Source of the DNA: DASUTB01 sp036374835
GTDB taxonomy: Bacteria > Actinomycetota > Actinomycetes > Jiangellales > Jiangellaceae
Assembly (NCBI GenBank): GCA_036374835.1
Contig: DASUTB010000106.1
Location: 8,481 to 72,480 of the forward strand
Reading direction: 5' to 3'
DNA: 64,000 bases
Shown piece by piece: positions 51,868 through 60,525 of the stretch. A model generated the notes under the pieces. That model searched no databases. It saw only the letters and a list, made by a program, of their open reading frames with translations, and was not told the DNA's origin. Positions within the stretch are counted from its first letter, which is position 1, and the number at the start of each line of letters is the position of its first letter. Made by a program: the position numbers and the translations under genes.

Positions 51868-52434
51868 CTAGGCGCCGATCGCCGCGGCCAGCCGGTCCGC
51901 GACCTCGTCGATCTCGCCCATGCCGTCCACGCGGATCAGGAGCTTACGCTCGTCGTAGAGCCGCAGCAGCGGTGCGGTCTCTTCCGCGTAGATCTGCTGC
52001 CGCTTGCGGATCACGTCCTCGCTGTCATCGGTGCGGCCCTCGTCCCTCGCCCGGGCGAGCAGCCGCTGCACGGTCTCCTCGCGGTCGACGACGAGCTCGA
52101 TCACCCGGTCGATCTTGGCACCGTGCTCGGCGAGCACCTCGTCGAGGAACTCGACCTGGGCCACCGTACGCGGATACCCGTCGAGCAGGAAGCCGTGCGT
52201 GGCGTCGTCCGCGTCGAGCCGCTCGCGCAGCATCGCGTTGGTCACCGAGTCCGGGACGTAGCCGCCGGAGTCGACGTGCCGCTTGGCCTCGAGCCCGAGT
52301 GGCGTTCCTTCCGAGATGTTGGCGCGGAAGATATCTCCGGTCGAAATGGCCGGGATGCCCAGCCGATCGGCGATCCGCGCCGCCTGGGTGCCTTTGCCCG
52401 ACCCCGGCGGGCCCATGATCAGCAGCCGGGTCAC
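51868..52434 (-). CDS. adk: Adenylate kinase
   Basis: 188 aa, short form lacking the zinc LID. P-loop LLIMGPPGSGKGTQAARIADRLG; ISTGDIFRANISEGTPLG; FLLDGYPRTVAQVEFLD are diagnostic. Overlaps the secY stop by four bases. Confidence 0.97.
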   Translation of the reverse strand: MTRLLIMGPPGSGKGTQAARIADRLGIPAISTGDIFRANISEGTPLGLEAKRHVDSGGYVPDSVTNAMLRERLDADDATHGFLLDGYPRTVAQVEFLDEVLAEHGAKIDRVIELVVDREETVQRLLARARDEGRTDDSEDVIRKRQQIYAEETAPLLRLYDERKLLIRVDGMGEIDEVADRLAAAIGA

Positions 52435-53714
52435 TTGAGGAATCCTTCATAGTTCCGCTGCTGCAACTGACCCTCGATCTGTTGGATGGTGTTCAGGCCG
52501 ACACCCACCATGATCAGGATACTGGTACCGCCGAACGGGATGTTCTGCGCGGTGTTCATCGCGGCCAGAGCCACCAGCGGCAGGATCGCCACCAGGCCGA
52601 GGTACGTCGCACCGGCGGACGTCATGCGGGAGAGCACGTACTGCAGGTACTCTGCGGTCGGCCGACCGGCACGGATACCCGGGATGAACCCGCCGTAGCG
52701 TTTCATGTTGTCCGCGACCTCGACCGGGTTGAACGTGATCGACACGTAGAAGAACGCGAAGAAGACGATCATCAGGAAGAACGTGGCCACGTACAGCGGG
52801 TGCGCGCCGGAGACGAAGTTGCGGTCGATCCATGTGGCCCAGCCCTCACCCTGGTTGAACTGGCTCAGCAGCAGCGGGAGGTAGAGCAGCGACGACGCGA
52901 AGATCACCGGGATGACGCCGGCCTGGTTGATCTTCAGCGGGATGTACGTGGACGAGCCGCCGTACATCCGGCGCCCGACCATCCGCTTGGCGTACTGCAC
53001 CGGGATGCGGCGCTGGGACAGCTCGACGAACACGATCGCGGTCATGACGACCAGCGCCACCGCGAGCACCACCGCGAAGATGAACCAGCCGCGCTCCTCC
53101 TTTATGGTCCACAGCAGGGCCGGGAAGGTCGCGATGATCTGGGTGAAGATGAGGATCGACATGCCGTTGCCGATGCCGCGGTCGGTGATGAGTTCGCCCA
53201 GCCACATGATGAGGCCGGTGCCGGCGGTCATGGTCAGGATCATCGTGACCATCGTCGCGACCGAGTCGTCGCGGATCACCGTGTCGGTGCCGAGCAACTG
53301 GCCGCTGCGAGCCAGCGAGACGATTGTCGTGGACTGTAGTACGGCAAGACCGATGGTCAGGTAGCGCGTGTACTGGGTGATCTTCTGCTGACCGGCCGAG
53401 CCTTCCTTGTGCAGGGTCTCGAGGCGTGGGATGACCACACGCAACAACTGCATGATGATCGACGCCGTGATGTAGGGCATGATGCCCAGGGCGAAGACCG
53501 ACAGCTGTAGCAGCGCACCACCGGTGAACAGGTTGAGCACGCCCTGCACGCCGACATTACTGAGCTGCTCGGTCGCGAGCCGGACCTGCTCGACGTCGAC
53601 ACCCGGGGTCGGCAGTTGCGAGCCCAGCCGGAAGATCACGATGATGAAGAGCGTGAACAGCATCTTCCGTTGCAGGTCAGGCGTCTTGAATGCCTGAATG
53701 AACGGCTTGAGCAC
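52431..53714 (-). CDS. secY: Preprotein translocase subunit SecY
   Basis: 427 aa, ten membrane helices. MLKPFIQAFKTPDLQRKMLFTLFIIVIFRLGSQLPTPGVD, the plug/pore region LFTGGALLQLSVFALGIMPYITASIIMQLL, and QRRIPVQYAKRMVGRRMYGGSSTYIPLKINQAGVIPVIFASSLL are diagnostic. It forms the protein-export channel. It follows rplO after a 266-base spacer holding a hairpin. Confidence 0.97.
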   Translation of the reverse strand: MLKPFIQAFKTPDLQRKMLFTLFIIVIFRLGSQLPTPGVDVEQVRLATEQLSNVGVQGVLNLFTGGALLQLSVFALGIMPYITASIIMQLLRVVIPRLETLHKEGSAGQQKITQYTRYLTIGLAVLQSTTIVSLARSGQLLGTDTVIRDDSVATMVTMILTMTAGTGLIMWLGELITDRGIGNGMSILIFTQIIATFPALLWTIKEERGWFIFAVVLAVALVVMTAIVFVELSQRRIPVQYAKRMVGRRMYGGSSTYIPLKINQAGVIPVIFASSLLYLPLLLSQFNQGEGWATWIDRNFVSGAHPLYVATFFLMIVFFAFFYVSITFNPVEVADNMKRYGGFIPGIRAGRPTAEYLQYVLSRMTSAGATYLGLVAILPLVALAAMNTAQNIPFGGTSILIMVGVGLNTIQQIEGQLQQRNYEGFLK

Positions 53715-53910
53715 TTCTACAGCCTCCTGCGCGCCTAGGCTTGTGCGGCGCGTTGGTGCGTACGTCTCGACCGGTCCGGTCTCGACCCTGTCATGGAATA
53801 CACCCCTGGCCCGGTGACCTTAACACCACGCCCTCGAGGTGAGAACGACGGGCGTGCCCTGCGCGTTCCGCCCAAAAGGGACGCCCATCCACCTGTCGCG
53901 CGACCACGTT

Positions 53911-53972
53911 CACCAGGCTTGGCCACGTCATACCATGCACGCGTGCCTGTTGTGGCGTCGCCATGCCTGGTG
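53911..53972 (-). terminator. Hairpin in the rplO-secY spacer
   Basis: CACCAGGCTTGGCCACGTC (53911-53929) pairs with GGCGTCGCCATGCCTGGTG (53954-53972) at about 16 of 19 positions. It begins nine bases after the rplO stop, so it may attenuate transcription between the spc block and secY. Confidence 0.6.
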
Positions 53973-53980
53973 AACATCAT

Positions 53981-54433
53981 CTAGAGCTCGGTGACCGTGC
54001 CGCCGGCCGCGGTGATCTTCTCCTTGGCCGACGCGGAGAACTTGTTGGCTTTGACCTGCATGGCCACCGACACCTCACCGGTGCCGAGCACCTTGACCGG
54101 GGCGCCGTCGCGGACCGCGCCCTTGGCGACCAGGTCCTCGACGGTGACCTCGCCGCCGTCCGGAAAGAGTTCGGACAATCTGTTTAAGTTGACCACCTGG
54201 TACTCGACGCGGAACGGGTTCTTGAAACCCTTCAGCTTCGGCAGCCGGACGGTCATCGGCATCTGGCCGCCCTCGAACCCGGCCGGAACCTGGTAGCGGG
54301 CCTTGGTGCCCTTGGTGCCGCGGCCCGCGGTTTTTCCGCGCACGCCGGCTTCACCACGGCCGACCCGCTTCTTGGCGGTCTTGGCGCCTGGCGCCGGCCG
54401 CAGGTGGTGCGGCTTGATGGGAGCTTCGCCCAT
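53981..54433 (-). CDS. rplO: 50S ribosomal protein L15
   Basis: 150 aa. IKPHHLRPAPGAKTAKKRVGRGEAGVRGKTAGRGTKG and VVNLNRLSELFPDGGEVT are diagnostic. Immediately follows rpmD. Confidence 0.97.
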   Translation of the reverse strand: MGEAPIKPHHLRPAPGAKTAKKRVGRGEAGVRGKTAGRGTKGTKARYQVPAGFEGGQMPMTVRLPKLKGFKNPFRVEYQVVNLNRLSELFPDGGEVTVEDLVAKGAVRDGAPVKVLGTGEVSVAMQVKANKFSASAKEKITAAGGTVTEL

Positions 54434-54435
54434 GA

Positions 54436-54618
54436 TTACTTGACCTCCTCCATGGTGACGAGGTGGGCAATGGCCTTGACCATGCCACGGATCTCCGGGC
54501 GGTCCTCTTTGACGACCTCGTCGCCGATGCGCTTGAGCCCCAGCGAGCGCAGTGTGTCGCGCTGCACCTTGGTGCCGCCGATCTCACTGCGCACCTGGCG
54601 AACCTTGATCTGACTCAT
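54436..54618 (-). CDS. rpmD: 50S ribosomal protein L30
   Basis: 60 aa. MSQIKVRQVRSEIGGTKVQRDTLRSLGLKRIGDEV is the signature. It overlaps the rpsE stop by four bases (ATGA). Confidence 0.97.
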   Translation of the reverse strand: MSQIKVRQVRSEIGGTKVQRDTLRSLGLKRIGDEVVKEDRPEIRGMVKAIAHLVTMEEVK

Positions 54619-55235
54619 GCCGTAGCCTCCTGGCGGGCACGAAGCAGCGCGGCCGGGGCGACGTCCTCGACGGGGAGTCCGCGACGCGCGGCCACTTCCT
54701 CGGGACGCTCGAGCGCCTTGAGCGCCGCGACGGTGGCCCGCACGATGTTGATCGCGTTGGACGAGCCCAGTGACTTGCTGAGCACGTCGCTGATGCCGGC
54801 GCACTCCAGCACGGCTCGCACCGGGCCGCCGGCGATCACACCGGTACCGGGAGACGCCGGACGCAGCAGGACGATGCCGGCCGCCTCCTCGCCCTGAACC
54901 GTATGCGGGATCGTGCCCTGGATGCGCGGCACCCGGAACATCTGCTTCTTGGCCTCCTCGACGCCCTTGGCGATCGCCGCGGGCACCTCCTTGGCCTTTC
55001 CGTAGCCGACGCCGACCCGGCCGTCGCCGTCGCCGGCGACGACGAGCGCGGTGAAGCTGAATCGACGGCCGCCCTGGTGGACCTTGGCGACCCGGTTGAT
55101 GGCGACGACGCGCTCGATGTACTGGGTCTTCTCGCCGCCGTCACGACCCTTGTCGCGGCCACGGCCACGGCGCTCGCCACCGCTGCGGCCGCCCTGGCCC
55201 CCACGGCGGGAACTGGCAGCTTGTGGTTCAGCCAT
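54615..55235 (-). CDS. rpsE: 30S ribosomal protein S5
   Basis: 206 aa. An N-terminal Arg/Gly-rich stretch (GQGGRSGGERRGRGRDKGRD) precedes the S5 domains VKGGRRFSFTALVVAGDGDGRVGVGYGKAKEVPAAI-type and ASPGTGVIAGGPVRAVLECAGISDVLSKSLGS. It shapes mRNA entry and decoding accuracy. Confidence 0.97.
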   Translation of the reverse strand: MAEPQAASSRRGGQGGRSGGERRGRGRDKGRDGGEKTQYIERVVAINRVAKVHQGGRRFSFTALVVAGDGDGRVGVGYGKAKEVPAAIAKGVEEAKKQMFRVPRIQGTIPHTVQGEEAAGIVLLRPASPGTGVIAGGPVRAVLECAGISDVLSKSLGSSNAINIVRATVAALKALERPEEVAARRGLPVEDVAPAALLRARQEATA

Positions 55236-55268
55236 TACTCTTAGCCTTCCTTGTTATCTTCACGCTCG

Positions 55269-55652
55269 TCACAGCTTCAAGCCGCCCTCGCGAGCACCGT
55301 CCGCCACTGCCGCGACCCGGCCGTGGTAATGGTTTCCGGCGCGGTCGAAGACGACCTGCTCGATTCCGGTGGCCTTGGCCCGCTCGGCGACGAGTTCGCC
55401 GACCTTGCGCGCCTTGGCCGTCTTGTCGCCGTCCATCCCACGCAGGCCGGCCTCCATGGTGGAAGCCGATACGAGGGTGCGGCTCGTGGCGTCGTCCACG
55501 ACCTGCGCCACCATGTGCCGCAACGACCGGGTGACGACCAGACGCGGACGGGCGGCCGTGCCCGAGACCTTCTTGCGGACCCGAAGATGCCGCCGATTCC
55601 GGGCACCGGCCCGACCGGACCGGCCGCGGTGCGTCCTGATATCGATACCCAT
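55269..55652 (-). CDS. rplR: 50S ribosomal protein L18
   Basis: 127 aa. RRHLRVRKKVSGTAARPRLVVTRSLRHMVAQVVDD and VVFDRAGNHYHGRVAAVADGAREGGLKL are diagnostic; binds 5S rRNA. Confidence 0.97.
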   Translation of the reverse strand: MGIDIRTHRGRSGRAGARNRRHLRVRKKVSGTAARPRLVVTRSLRHMVAQVVDDATSRTLVSASTMEAGLRGMDGDKTAKARKVGELVAERAKATGIEQVVFDRAGNHYHGRVAAVADGAREGGLKL

Positions 55653-55655
55653 GTC

Positions 55656-56195
55656 CTACTTACCAGCCTTTCCGACCTTGCGCCGGACCTGCTCGCCCTC
55701 GTAGCGAATGCCCTTCCCCTTGTACGGCTCAGGCTTGCGCAGCTTGCGGATGTTCGCGGCGACCTCGCCGACGCGCTGCTTGTCGATCCCGCTCACGGTC
55801 AACCTGGTCGGGGACTCGACATTGAAGTTGATCCCGTCCGGCGGTTCGATAACGATCGGGTGACTGTAGCCCAGCGAGAACTCCAGGTTGCTACCCCTGG
55901 CCTGCACGCGGTAGCCGACACCGACGATCTCGAGCTTCTTCTCGAAGCCCTCCGAGACGCCCTTGACCATGTTCGCCAGCAAGGCTCGGGAGAGTCCGTG
56001 CAGCGCGCGGTTCTCCTGCTCCTCGTCCGGCCTGGCAACGGCGATCGAGCCGTCCTCGGACCTGGCGACGGTGATCGGCGACGGGACGGTCTGATGCAGT
56101 TCGCCTCTCGGCCCCTTCACCGTGACGTCTTGGCCCGAGATCGTCACCTCGACACCGCCCGGTACGGTGATCGGCAGTTTGCCAATACGCGACAT
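55656..56195 (-). CDS. rplF: 50S ribosomal protein L6
   Basis: 179 aa from the ATG at 56195. MSRIGKLPITVPGGVEVTISGQDVTVKGPRGEL and the C-terminal RKPEPYKGKGIRYEGEQVRRKVGKAGK are diagnostic. Follows rpsH by 13 bases. Confidence 0.97.
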   Translation of the reverse strand: MSRIGKLPITVPGGVEVTISGQDVTVKGPRGELHQTVPSPITVARSEDGSIAVARPDEEQENRALHGLSRALLANMVKGVSEGFEKKLEIVGVGYRVQARGSNLEFSLGYSHPIVIEPPDGINFNVESPTRLTVSGIDKQRVGEVAANIRKLRKPEPYKGKGIRYEGEQVRRKVGKAGK

Positions 56196-56208
56196 GTCGA
56201 TCCTCCCG

Positions 56209-56628
56209 TTACCAGACGTAGGCGAGTACTTCCCCGCCCACGCCCTGCTTGGTCGCCGCACGATCTGTCAAGAGGCCGTGCGAGGTCGAGATGATGGCTA
56301 CGCCGAGGCCGTTGAGCACGCGCGGCATGTTGTTCGCCTTCGCGTACACGCGCAGGCCCGGCTTGCTGACCCGGCGCAGGCCGGCGATGGAACGCTCCCT
56401 GGACGGGCCGTACTTAAGCGACAACGTCAGGGTCTTTCCCACCGGGTTGCCGTTGCCGTTACCGGCGCCATCGCCGACCTCGAAGTCGGCGATGTAGCCC
56501 TCCTGTTTGAGGATCTCGGCGATGTGCGCCTTGATCTTGCTGTACGGCATGGCCACGGTCTCGTGGTACGCCGTGTTCGCGTTGCGCAGACGCGTCAGCA
56601 TGTCTGCGATCGGATCGGTCATCGTCAT
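56209..56628 (-). CDS. rpsH: 30S ribosomal protein S8
   Basis: 139 aa. MTMTDPIADMLTRLRNANTAYHETV and VLNGLGVAIISTSHGLLTDRAA are diagnostic. A Gly/Asn-rich insertion (GDGAGNGNGNPVGKT) at about residue 50 makes it a few residues longer than usual. Central 16S-binding protein and, in E. coli, spc-operon repressor. An ATG six bases further in (56622) is an alternative start. Confidence 0.96.
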   Translation of the reverse strand: MTMTDPIADMLTRLRNANTAYHETVAMPYSKIKAHIAEILKQEGYIADFEVGDGAGNGNGNPVGKTLTLSLKYGPSRERSIAGLRRVSKPGLRVYAKANNMPRVLNGLGVAIISTSHGLLTDRAATKQGVGGEVLAYVW

Positions 56629-56721
56629 ATGTCTTGTGCTGCTTTCCCGCCGGGGTTTCCGAACATTCGGACCTTCGGCGATCGGTCGGGCGACGCGGTT
56701 GCGTCACCCAGGTCGGGGGTG

Positions 56722-56740
56722 TGCGGGGACGGACCCCGCA
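56722..56740 (-). terminator. Short hairpin between rpsN and rpsH
   Basis: TGCGGGG-ACGGA-CCCCGCA. The flanks (GGTCGGGGGTG...CAGG) resemble the end element of the rpsD-rpoA array (46127-46165), so it may be a solo copy of that repeat. Confidence 0.5.
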
Positions 56741-56743
56741 GGT

Positions 56744-56929
56744 TCACCAGCTCGATTTGGCTATGCCCGGCAGTTCGCCGCGGTGCGCCATCTCGCGGAA
56801 GCACACCCGGCACAGGCCGAACTTGCGGTACACCGAGTGCGGACGGCCGCACCGCTGGCACCGCGTGTAAGCCCGCACCTTGAATTTGGGCTTGCGATTG
56901 GCCTTGTTGACCAGGGCCTTTTTCGCCAC
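56744..56929 (-). CDS. rpsN: 30S ribosomal protein S14 type Z
   Basis: 61 aa zinc-binding form: MAKKALVNKANRKPKFKVRAYTRCQRCGRP...GLCRVCFREMAHRGELPG with two CxxC pairs. Located between rplE and rpsH as usual. Confidence 0.97.
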   Translation of the reverse strand: MAKKALVNKANRKPKFKVRAYTRCQRCGRPHSVYRKFGLCRVCFREMAHRGELPGIAKSSW

Positions 56930-57017
56930 GTCAACACTCCTTCTTCTGAGTCACTTTGCCCGCCACGCCCACGTGGCTCTCCCCGCTCCGCGTCACTTTG
57001 CCTGCCGCACGCACCGG

Positions 57018-57584
57018 TCAGCTCTCCCGGAACGGGAAGCCGAGGTGCCGCAGCAACGACCTGCCCTCATCGTCGGTCTTGGCGGTCGTGACCACCGTGA
57101 TGTCCATACCGCGCACCCGGTCGATCTTGTCCTGGTCGATCTCGTGGAACATGGACTGCTCGTTGAGGCCGAACGTGTAATTGCCGCTGCCGTCGAACTG
57201 CTTCGGCGACAGGCCGCGGAAGTCGCGGATACGGGGCAGCGCGATGGTGATGAGGCGATCCAGGAACTCCCACATCCGATCGCCGCGCAGCGTCACGTGC
57301 GCGCCGATCGGCATGCCCTCACGCAGCTTGAACTGCGCGATCGACTTGCGGGCCTTGGTCACCTGCGGCTTCTGGCCGGTGATCGTCTGCAGGTCGCGAA
57401 TGGCGCCTTCGATCACTTTGGAGTCGCGCGCGGCGTCGCCGACGCCCATGTTCACCACGACCTTGGACACCGTGGGAACCTGCATGACGTTGGTGAAGCC
57501 GAACTCCTCGGTCAACGCCGCAAGGATCTCGGCGCGGTAGCGCTCCTTGAGCCGCGGCAGGGCGTTCATTTCCGTCGTCGTCAT
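57018..57584 (-). CDS. rplE: 50S ribosomal protein L5
   Basis: 188 aa. RLKERYRAEILAALTEEFGFTNVMQVPTVSKVVVNMGVGDAARD and FRGLSPKQFDGSGNYTFGLNEQSMFHEIDQDKIDRVRGMDITVVTTA are diagnostic. Start overlaps the rplX stop by one base. Confidence 0.97.
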   Translation of the reverse strand: MTTTEMNALPRLKERYRAEILAALTEEFGFTNVMQVPTVSKVVVNMGVGDAARDSKVIEGAIRDLQTITGQKPQVTKARKSIAQFKLREGMPIGAHVTLRGDRMWEFLDRLITIALPRIRDFRGLSPKQFDGSGNYTFGLNEQSMFHEIDQDKIDRVRGMDITVVTTAKTDDEGRSLLRHLGFPFRES

Positions 57585-57907
57585 TAGATTTCCTTACCGG
57601 TTCGCTTGGCGTACCGGACCTTGTTGCCGTCGTCGTCCACCCGGTATCCGACCCGGGTGCCGACCTTCTTGCCGTCGACGTCCACCGCGAGCATCACGTT
57701 GCTGACGTGGACCGGCGCCTCCTGGTGAACGAGGCCGCCGGACTGCTGCCCGGTCACCGACTGGCCGCCCTTGACGTGCTTGGTGATCCGGTTCACACCC
57801 TCGACGAGAACCCTGTCCTCCTTCGGGTACGCGGTGATGACCTTGCCGACCGCGCCCTTGTCCTTGCCGGCAACCACGATGACGGTGTCGCCCTTCTTGA
57901 TCTTCAT
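57584..57907 (-). CDS. rplX: 50S ribosomal protein L24
   Basis: 107 aa. MKIKKGDTVIVVAGKDKGAVGKVITAYPKEDRVLVEGVN is the KOW domain. Directly follows rplN. Confidence 0.97.
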   Translation of the reverse strand: MKIKKGDTVIVVAGKDKGAVGKVITAYPKEDRVLVEGVNRITKHVKGGQSVTGQQSGGLVHQEAPVHVSNVMLAVDVDGKKVGTRVGYRVDDDGNKVRYAKRTGKEI

Positions 57908-57909
57908 GG

Positions 57910-58278
57910 TTACAGCACCTCCGGAGCCAGCGAGATGATGCGCATATACCTCTTGTCCCGCAGCTCGCGGCCCACCGGACCGAAAATGCGAGTGCCGCGT
58001 GGGTCCCCGCCGTCCTTGATGATCACAGCGGCGTTCTCGTCGAAGCGGATGTACGAACCGTCCGGCCGGCGGCGCTCCTTCGCGGTGCGCACGATCACGG
58101 CCCGGACGACTTCGCCCCGCTTCACGCCACCACCAGGGATCGCGTCCTTGACGGTCGCCACGATGACGTCACCGATGCCGGCGTAGCGCCGACCCGAACC
58201 GCCGAGCACCCGGATGCACAAGAGCTCCTTGGCTCCGGTGTTGTCGGCGACTCGCAGCCGCGACTCTTGCTGTATCAC
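57910..58278 (-). CDS. rplN: 50S ribosomal protein L14
   Basis: 122 aa, standard. MIQQESRLRVADNTGAKELLCIRVLGGSGRRYAGIGDVIVATVKDAIPGGGVKRGEV is nearly invariant. It follows rpsQ after an 82-base spacer containing a hairpin. Confidence 0.97.
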   Translation of the reverse strand: MIQQESRLRVADNTGAKELLCIRVLGGSGRRYAGIGDVIVATVKDAIPGGGVKRGEVVRAVIVRTAKERRRPDGSYIRFDENAAVIIKDGGDPRGTRIFGPVGRELRDKRYMRIISLAPEVL

Positions 58279-58327
58279 TTCACTGTCTCCTCATTCGACA
58301 GCCGGCAAGCCGGCTGGCAGTCTTCCT

Positions 58328-58369
58328 GCCGAATAGGAATGCTCGCTGGCGCTCGGATTCCTATTCGGC
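58328..58369 (-). terminator. Hairpin containing the rpsQ stop codon
   Basis: GCCGAATAGGAAT (58328-58340) pairs perfectly with ATTCCTATTCGGC (58357-58369), loop 16 bases, between rpsQ and rplN. The rpsQ TAG (58361-58363) is inside the stem. A smaller AGCCGGC-AA-GCCGGCT stem lies alongside (about 58300-58315). Confidence 0.6.
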
Positions 58370-58651
58370 TTTCTGCACGACCTCGACGACGCGCCACCGC
58401 TTGGTCTTCGACGACGGCCGGGTCTCCATGATCCGGACGCGGTCACCGATACCGGCGATCTTCTGCTCATCGTGGGCCTTGAGCTTGCTCGTCCGCCGAA
58501 CGATCTTGCCGTACAGCGGGTGCTTGAATCGGTTCTCGACAGCGACGACGGCCGTCTTGTCCATCTTGTCGCTAACGACGAAGCCCTCGCGAACCTTCCG
58601 GTAAGGGCGATTCTCCGACTTGCCCTGAACCTGTTCCTGTTTCGTACTCAT
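58361..58651 (-). CDS. rpsQ: 30S ribosomal protein S17
   Basis: 96 aa from the ATG at 58651. YRKVREGFVVSDKMDKTAVVAVENRFKHPLYGKIVRRTSKLKAHDE is diagnostic. Overlaps rpmC by four bases. Its stop lies in a 13-bp hairpin. Confidence 0.97.
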   Translation of the reverse strand: MSTKQEQVQGKSENRPYRKVREGFVVSDKMDKTAVVAVENRFKHPLYGKIVRRTSKLKAHDEQKIAGIGDRVRIMETRPSSKTKRWRVVEVVQKAE

Positions 58652-58893
58652 GCGGCGCCTTCTTCCTCGACCACCGTCGTGATACCGAGCTCGCGCTCGC
58701 GCATGACGGTGTAGATGCGGGCAATGTCCCGGCGTACCGCCTGGAGTCGCCCGTGACTTTCCAGCTGACCGGTCGCGGCCTGGAAACGCAGGTTGAACAG
58801 CGCCTCCTTGGCGTCGTTCAGCTCGGTGACGAGGTCCTCGTCCGACTTCTCTCGCAGGTCGGAGGCACGTTTGCCCTTCGAACCAACCGCCAT
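58648..58893 (-). CDS. rpmC: 50S ribosomal protein L29
   Basis: 81 aa. ASDLREKSDEDLVTELNDAKEALFNLRFQAATGQLESHGRLQAVRRDIARIYTVMRERELG is typical. Starts inside the rplP stop (TGATG). Confidence 0.97.
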   Translation of the reverse strand: MAVGSKGKRASDLREKSDEDLVTELNDAKEALFNLRFQAATGQLESHGRLQAVRRDIARIYTVMRERELGITTVVEEEGAA

Positions 58894-59312
58894 CAGTACT
58901 CACCTGCCTCGCGGGTCACGATGCGGGCCTTCAACGGGAGCTTGTGGATCGCCCGGGTCAGCGCCTCGCGCGCCACCGTCTCGTTCGGGTACGAAAGCTC
59001 GAACATGACGCGGCCCGGTTTGACGTTGGCCACCCACCACTCAGGGGAGCCCTTACCCGAGCCCATCCGAGTCTCGGCGGGCTTCTTGGTCAGGGGGACG
59101 TCCGGGAAGATGTTGATGTATACCTTGCCGCCACGGCGGATGTGCCGGGTGATGGCGATACGAGCAGCCTCGATCTGCCGGTTGGTCACGTAGTGGCCTT
59201 CCAGCGCCTGGATGCCGTAGTCGCCGAAGGCAAGCGTCGTTCCACCCTTGGCAAAGCCCTTGCGCTTCGGGTGGTGCTGCTTGCGGTGCTTGACTCGCTT
59301 CGGAATCAGCAT
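58893..59312 (-). CDS. rplP: 50S ribosomal protein L16
   Basis: 139 aa from the ATG at 59312. MLIPKRVKHRKQHHPKRKGFAKGGTTLAFGDYGIQALEGHYVTNRQIEAARIAITRHIRRGGKVYINIFPD-type sequence is highly conserved; near the A site of the 50S subunit. Confidence 0.97.
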   Translation of the reverse strand: MLIPKRVKHRKQHHPKRKGFAKGGTTLAFGDYGIQALEGHYVTNRQIEAARIAITRHIRRGGKVYINIFPDVPLTKKPAETRMGSGKGSPEWWVANVKPGRVMFELSYPNETVAREALTRAIHKLPLKARIVTREAGEY

Positions 59313-59314
59313 GC

Positions 59315-60145
59315 TCAGGCCTCCTTTTCGGTACTGGGCTCGACGGTGGCTGCCTCGGCGACCGGTTCCGGCGTCGGGGCCTGCTCCGTCGCTGCCGAAG
59401 CGGCCGGCTGCTCGGCGTCCCGGCGCGGACGACGCCGCTCGGTCCGCCGGCGCTGCTGCTGCTGCGCCCGCTGCTGGGCTTCGGCGGCCTGCCGCTCGGC
59501 GCGCGAGCCGGACACCTCGCCCTTGTAGATCCACACCTTGACGCCGATTCGGCCGAACGTGGTACGCGCCTCGAAGAAGCCATAGTCCACATCCGCGCGA
59601 AGCGTGTGCAACGGCACCCGCCCTTCGCGGTAGAACTCCGAACGGCTCATCTCGGCGCCGCCGAGGCGTCCGGAGCACTGCACCCGAACACCCTGCGCGC
59701 CGGCGCGCAGCGTCGTCTGAATCGCCTTGCGCATCGCGCGGCGGAACGCCACCCGAGCGGACAGCTGCTCGGCGATGCCCTGGGCAACCAGCTGAGCGTC
59801 CAGGTCCGGCTGCTTGACCTCGAGAATGTTGAGCTGCACCTGCTTACCGGTGAGCTTCTCGAGCTCGGAGCGAAGCCGGTCGGCCTCGGTGCCGCGCCGG
59901 CCGATGACGATACCCGGCCGGGCGGTGTGGATGTCGACGCGCACCCGATCGCGGGTTCGTTCGATCTCCACCTTCGAGATTCCGGCGCGCTCCAGACCGG
60001 TGGACATCAGCTTGCGGATGGCCACGTCCTCGGCGACGTAGTCCCGGTACCGCTGACCCTTGGTCGTGCTGTCGGCGAACCACCGGCTCTTGTGGTCGGT
60101 GGAGATGCCGAGCCGGAACCCATGCGGGTTGATCTTCTGGCCCAC
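59315..60145 (-). CDS. rpsC: 30S ribosomal protein S3
   Basis: 276 aa. MGQKINPHGFRLGISTDHKSRWFADSTTKGQRY and the KH domain VRVDIHTARPGIVIGRRGTEADRLRSELEKLTGKQV are diagnostic. After about residue 215 an Arg/Gln-rich then Pro/Glu-rich tail follows, longer than in E. coli (233 aa) but usual in Actinobacteria. Confidence 0.97.
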   Translation of the reverse strand: MGQKINPHGFRLGISTDHKSRWFADSTTKGQRYRDYVAEDVAIRKLMSTGLERAGISKVEIERTRDRVRVDIHTARPGIVIGRRGTEADRLRSELEKLTGKQVQLNILEVKQPDLDAQLVAQGIAEQLSARVAFRRAMRKAIQTTLRAGAQGVRVQCSGRLGGAEMSRSEFYREGRVPLHTLRADVDYGFFEARTTFGRIGVKVWIYKGEVSGSRAERQAAEAQQRAQQQQRRRTERRRPRRDAEQPAASAATEQAPTPEPVAEAATVEPSTEKEA

Positions 60146-60516
60146 TAGCGGGTCCCTCCCTTGCGTGCCGGCGCCGCGTCCGCGGCCTCCTCCGACACCA
60201 CGATCGTGATGTGGCTCGTGCGCTTGCGGATCCGGGCCGCCCGGCCGTGTGCTCGTGGCCGGAACCGGCGCATCGTCGGCCCCTCGTCGGCGTACGCCTG
60301 CGCGATGTACAGCGAATCCGGGTCGAGGCCGTCGTTGTTCTCCGCGTTGGCGACCGCGGAGGCGATCACCTTGCGGACCGGCTCGGCGGCCGCCTGCGGT
60401 GCGTACTGCAGCATCGCGATCGCCTCGTCGGCCTTCATGCCCCGGATCACGTCCACCACGCGACGTGCCTTCATGGGCGAGACGCGGACGTACCGCGCAT
60501 GTGCCCTGGCTTCCAT
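60145..60516 (-). CDS. rplV: 50S ribosomal protein L22
   Basis: 123 aa. ARAHARYVRVSPMKARRVVDVIRGMKADEAIAML and LYIAQAYADEGPTMRRFRPRAHGRAARIRKRTSHITIVV are diagnostic; lines the exit tunnel. Confidence 0.97.
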   Translation of the reverse strand: MEARAHARYVRVSPMKARRVVDVIRGMKADEAIAMLQYAPQAAAEPVRKVIASAVANAENNDGLDPDSLYIAQAYADEGPTMRRFRPRAHGRAARIRKRTSHITIVVSEEAADAAPARKGGTR

Positions 60517-60525
60517 CGTTACTCC

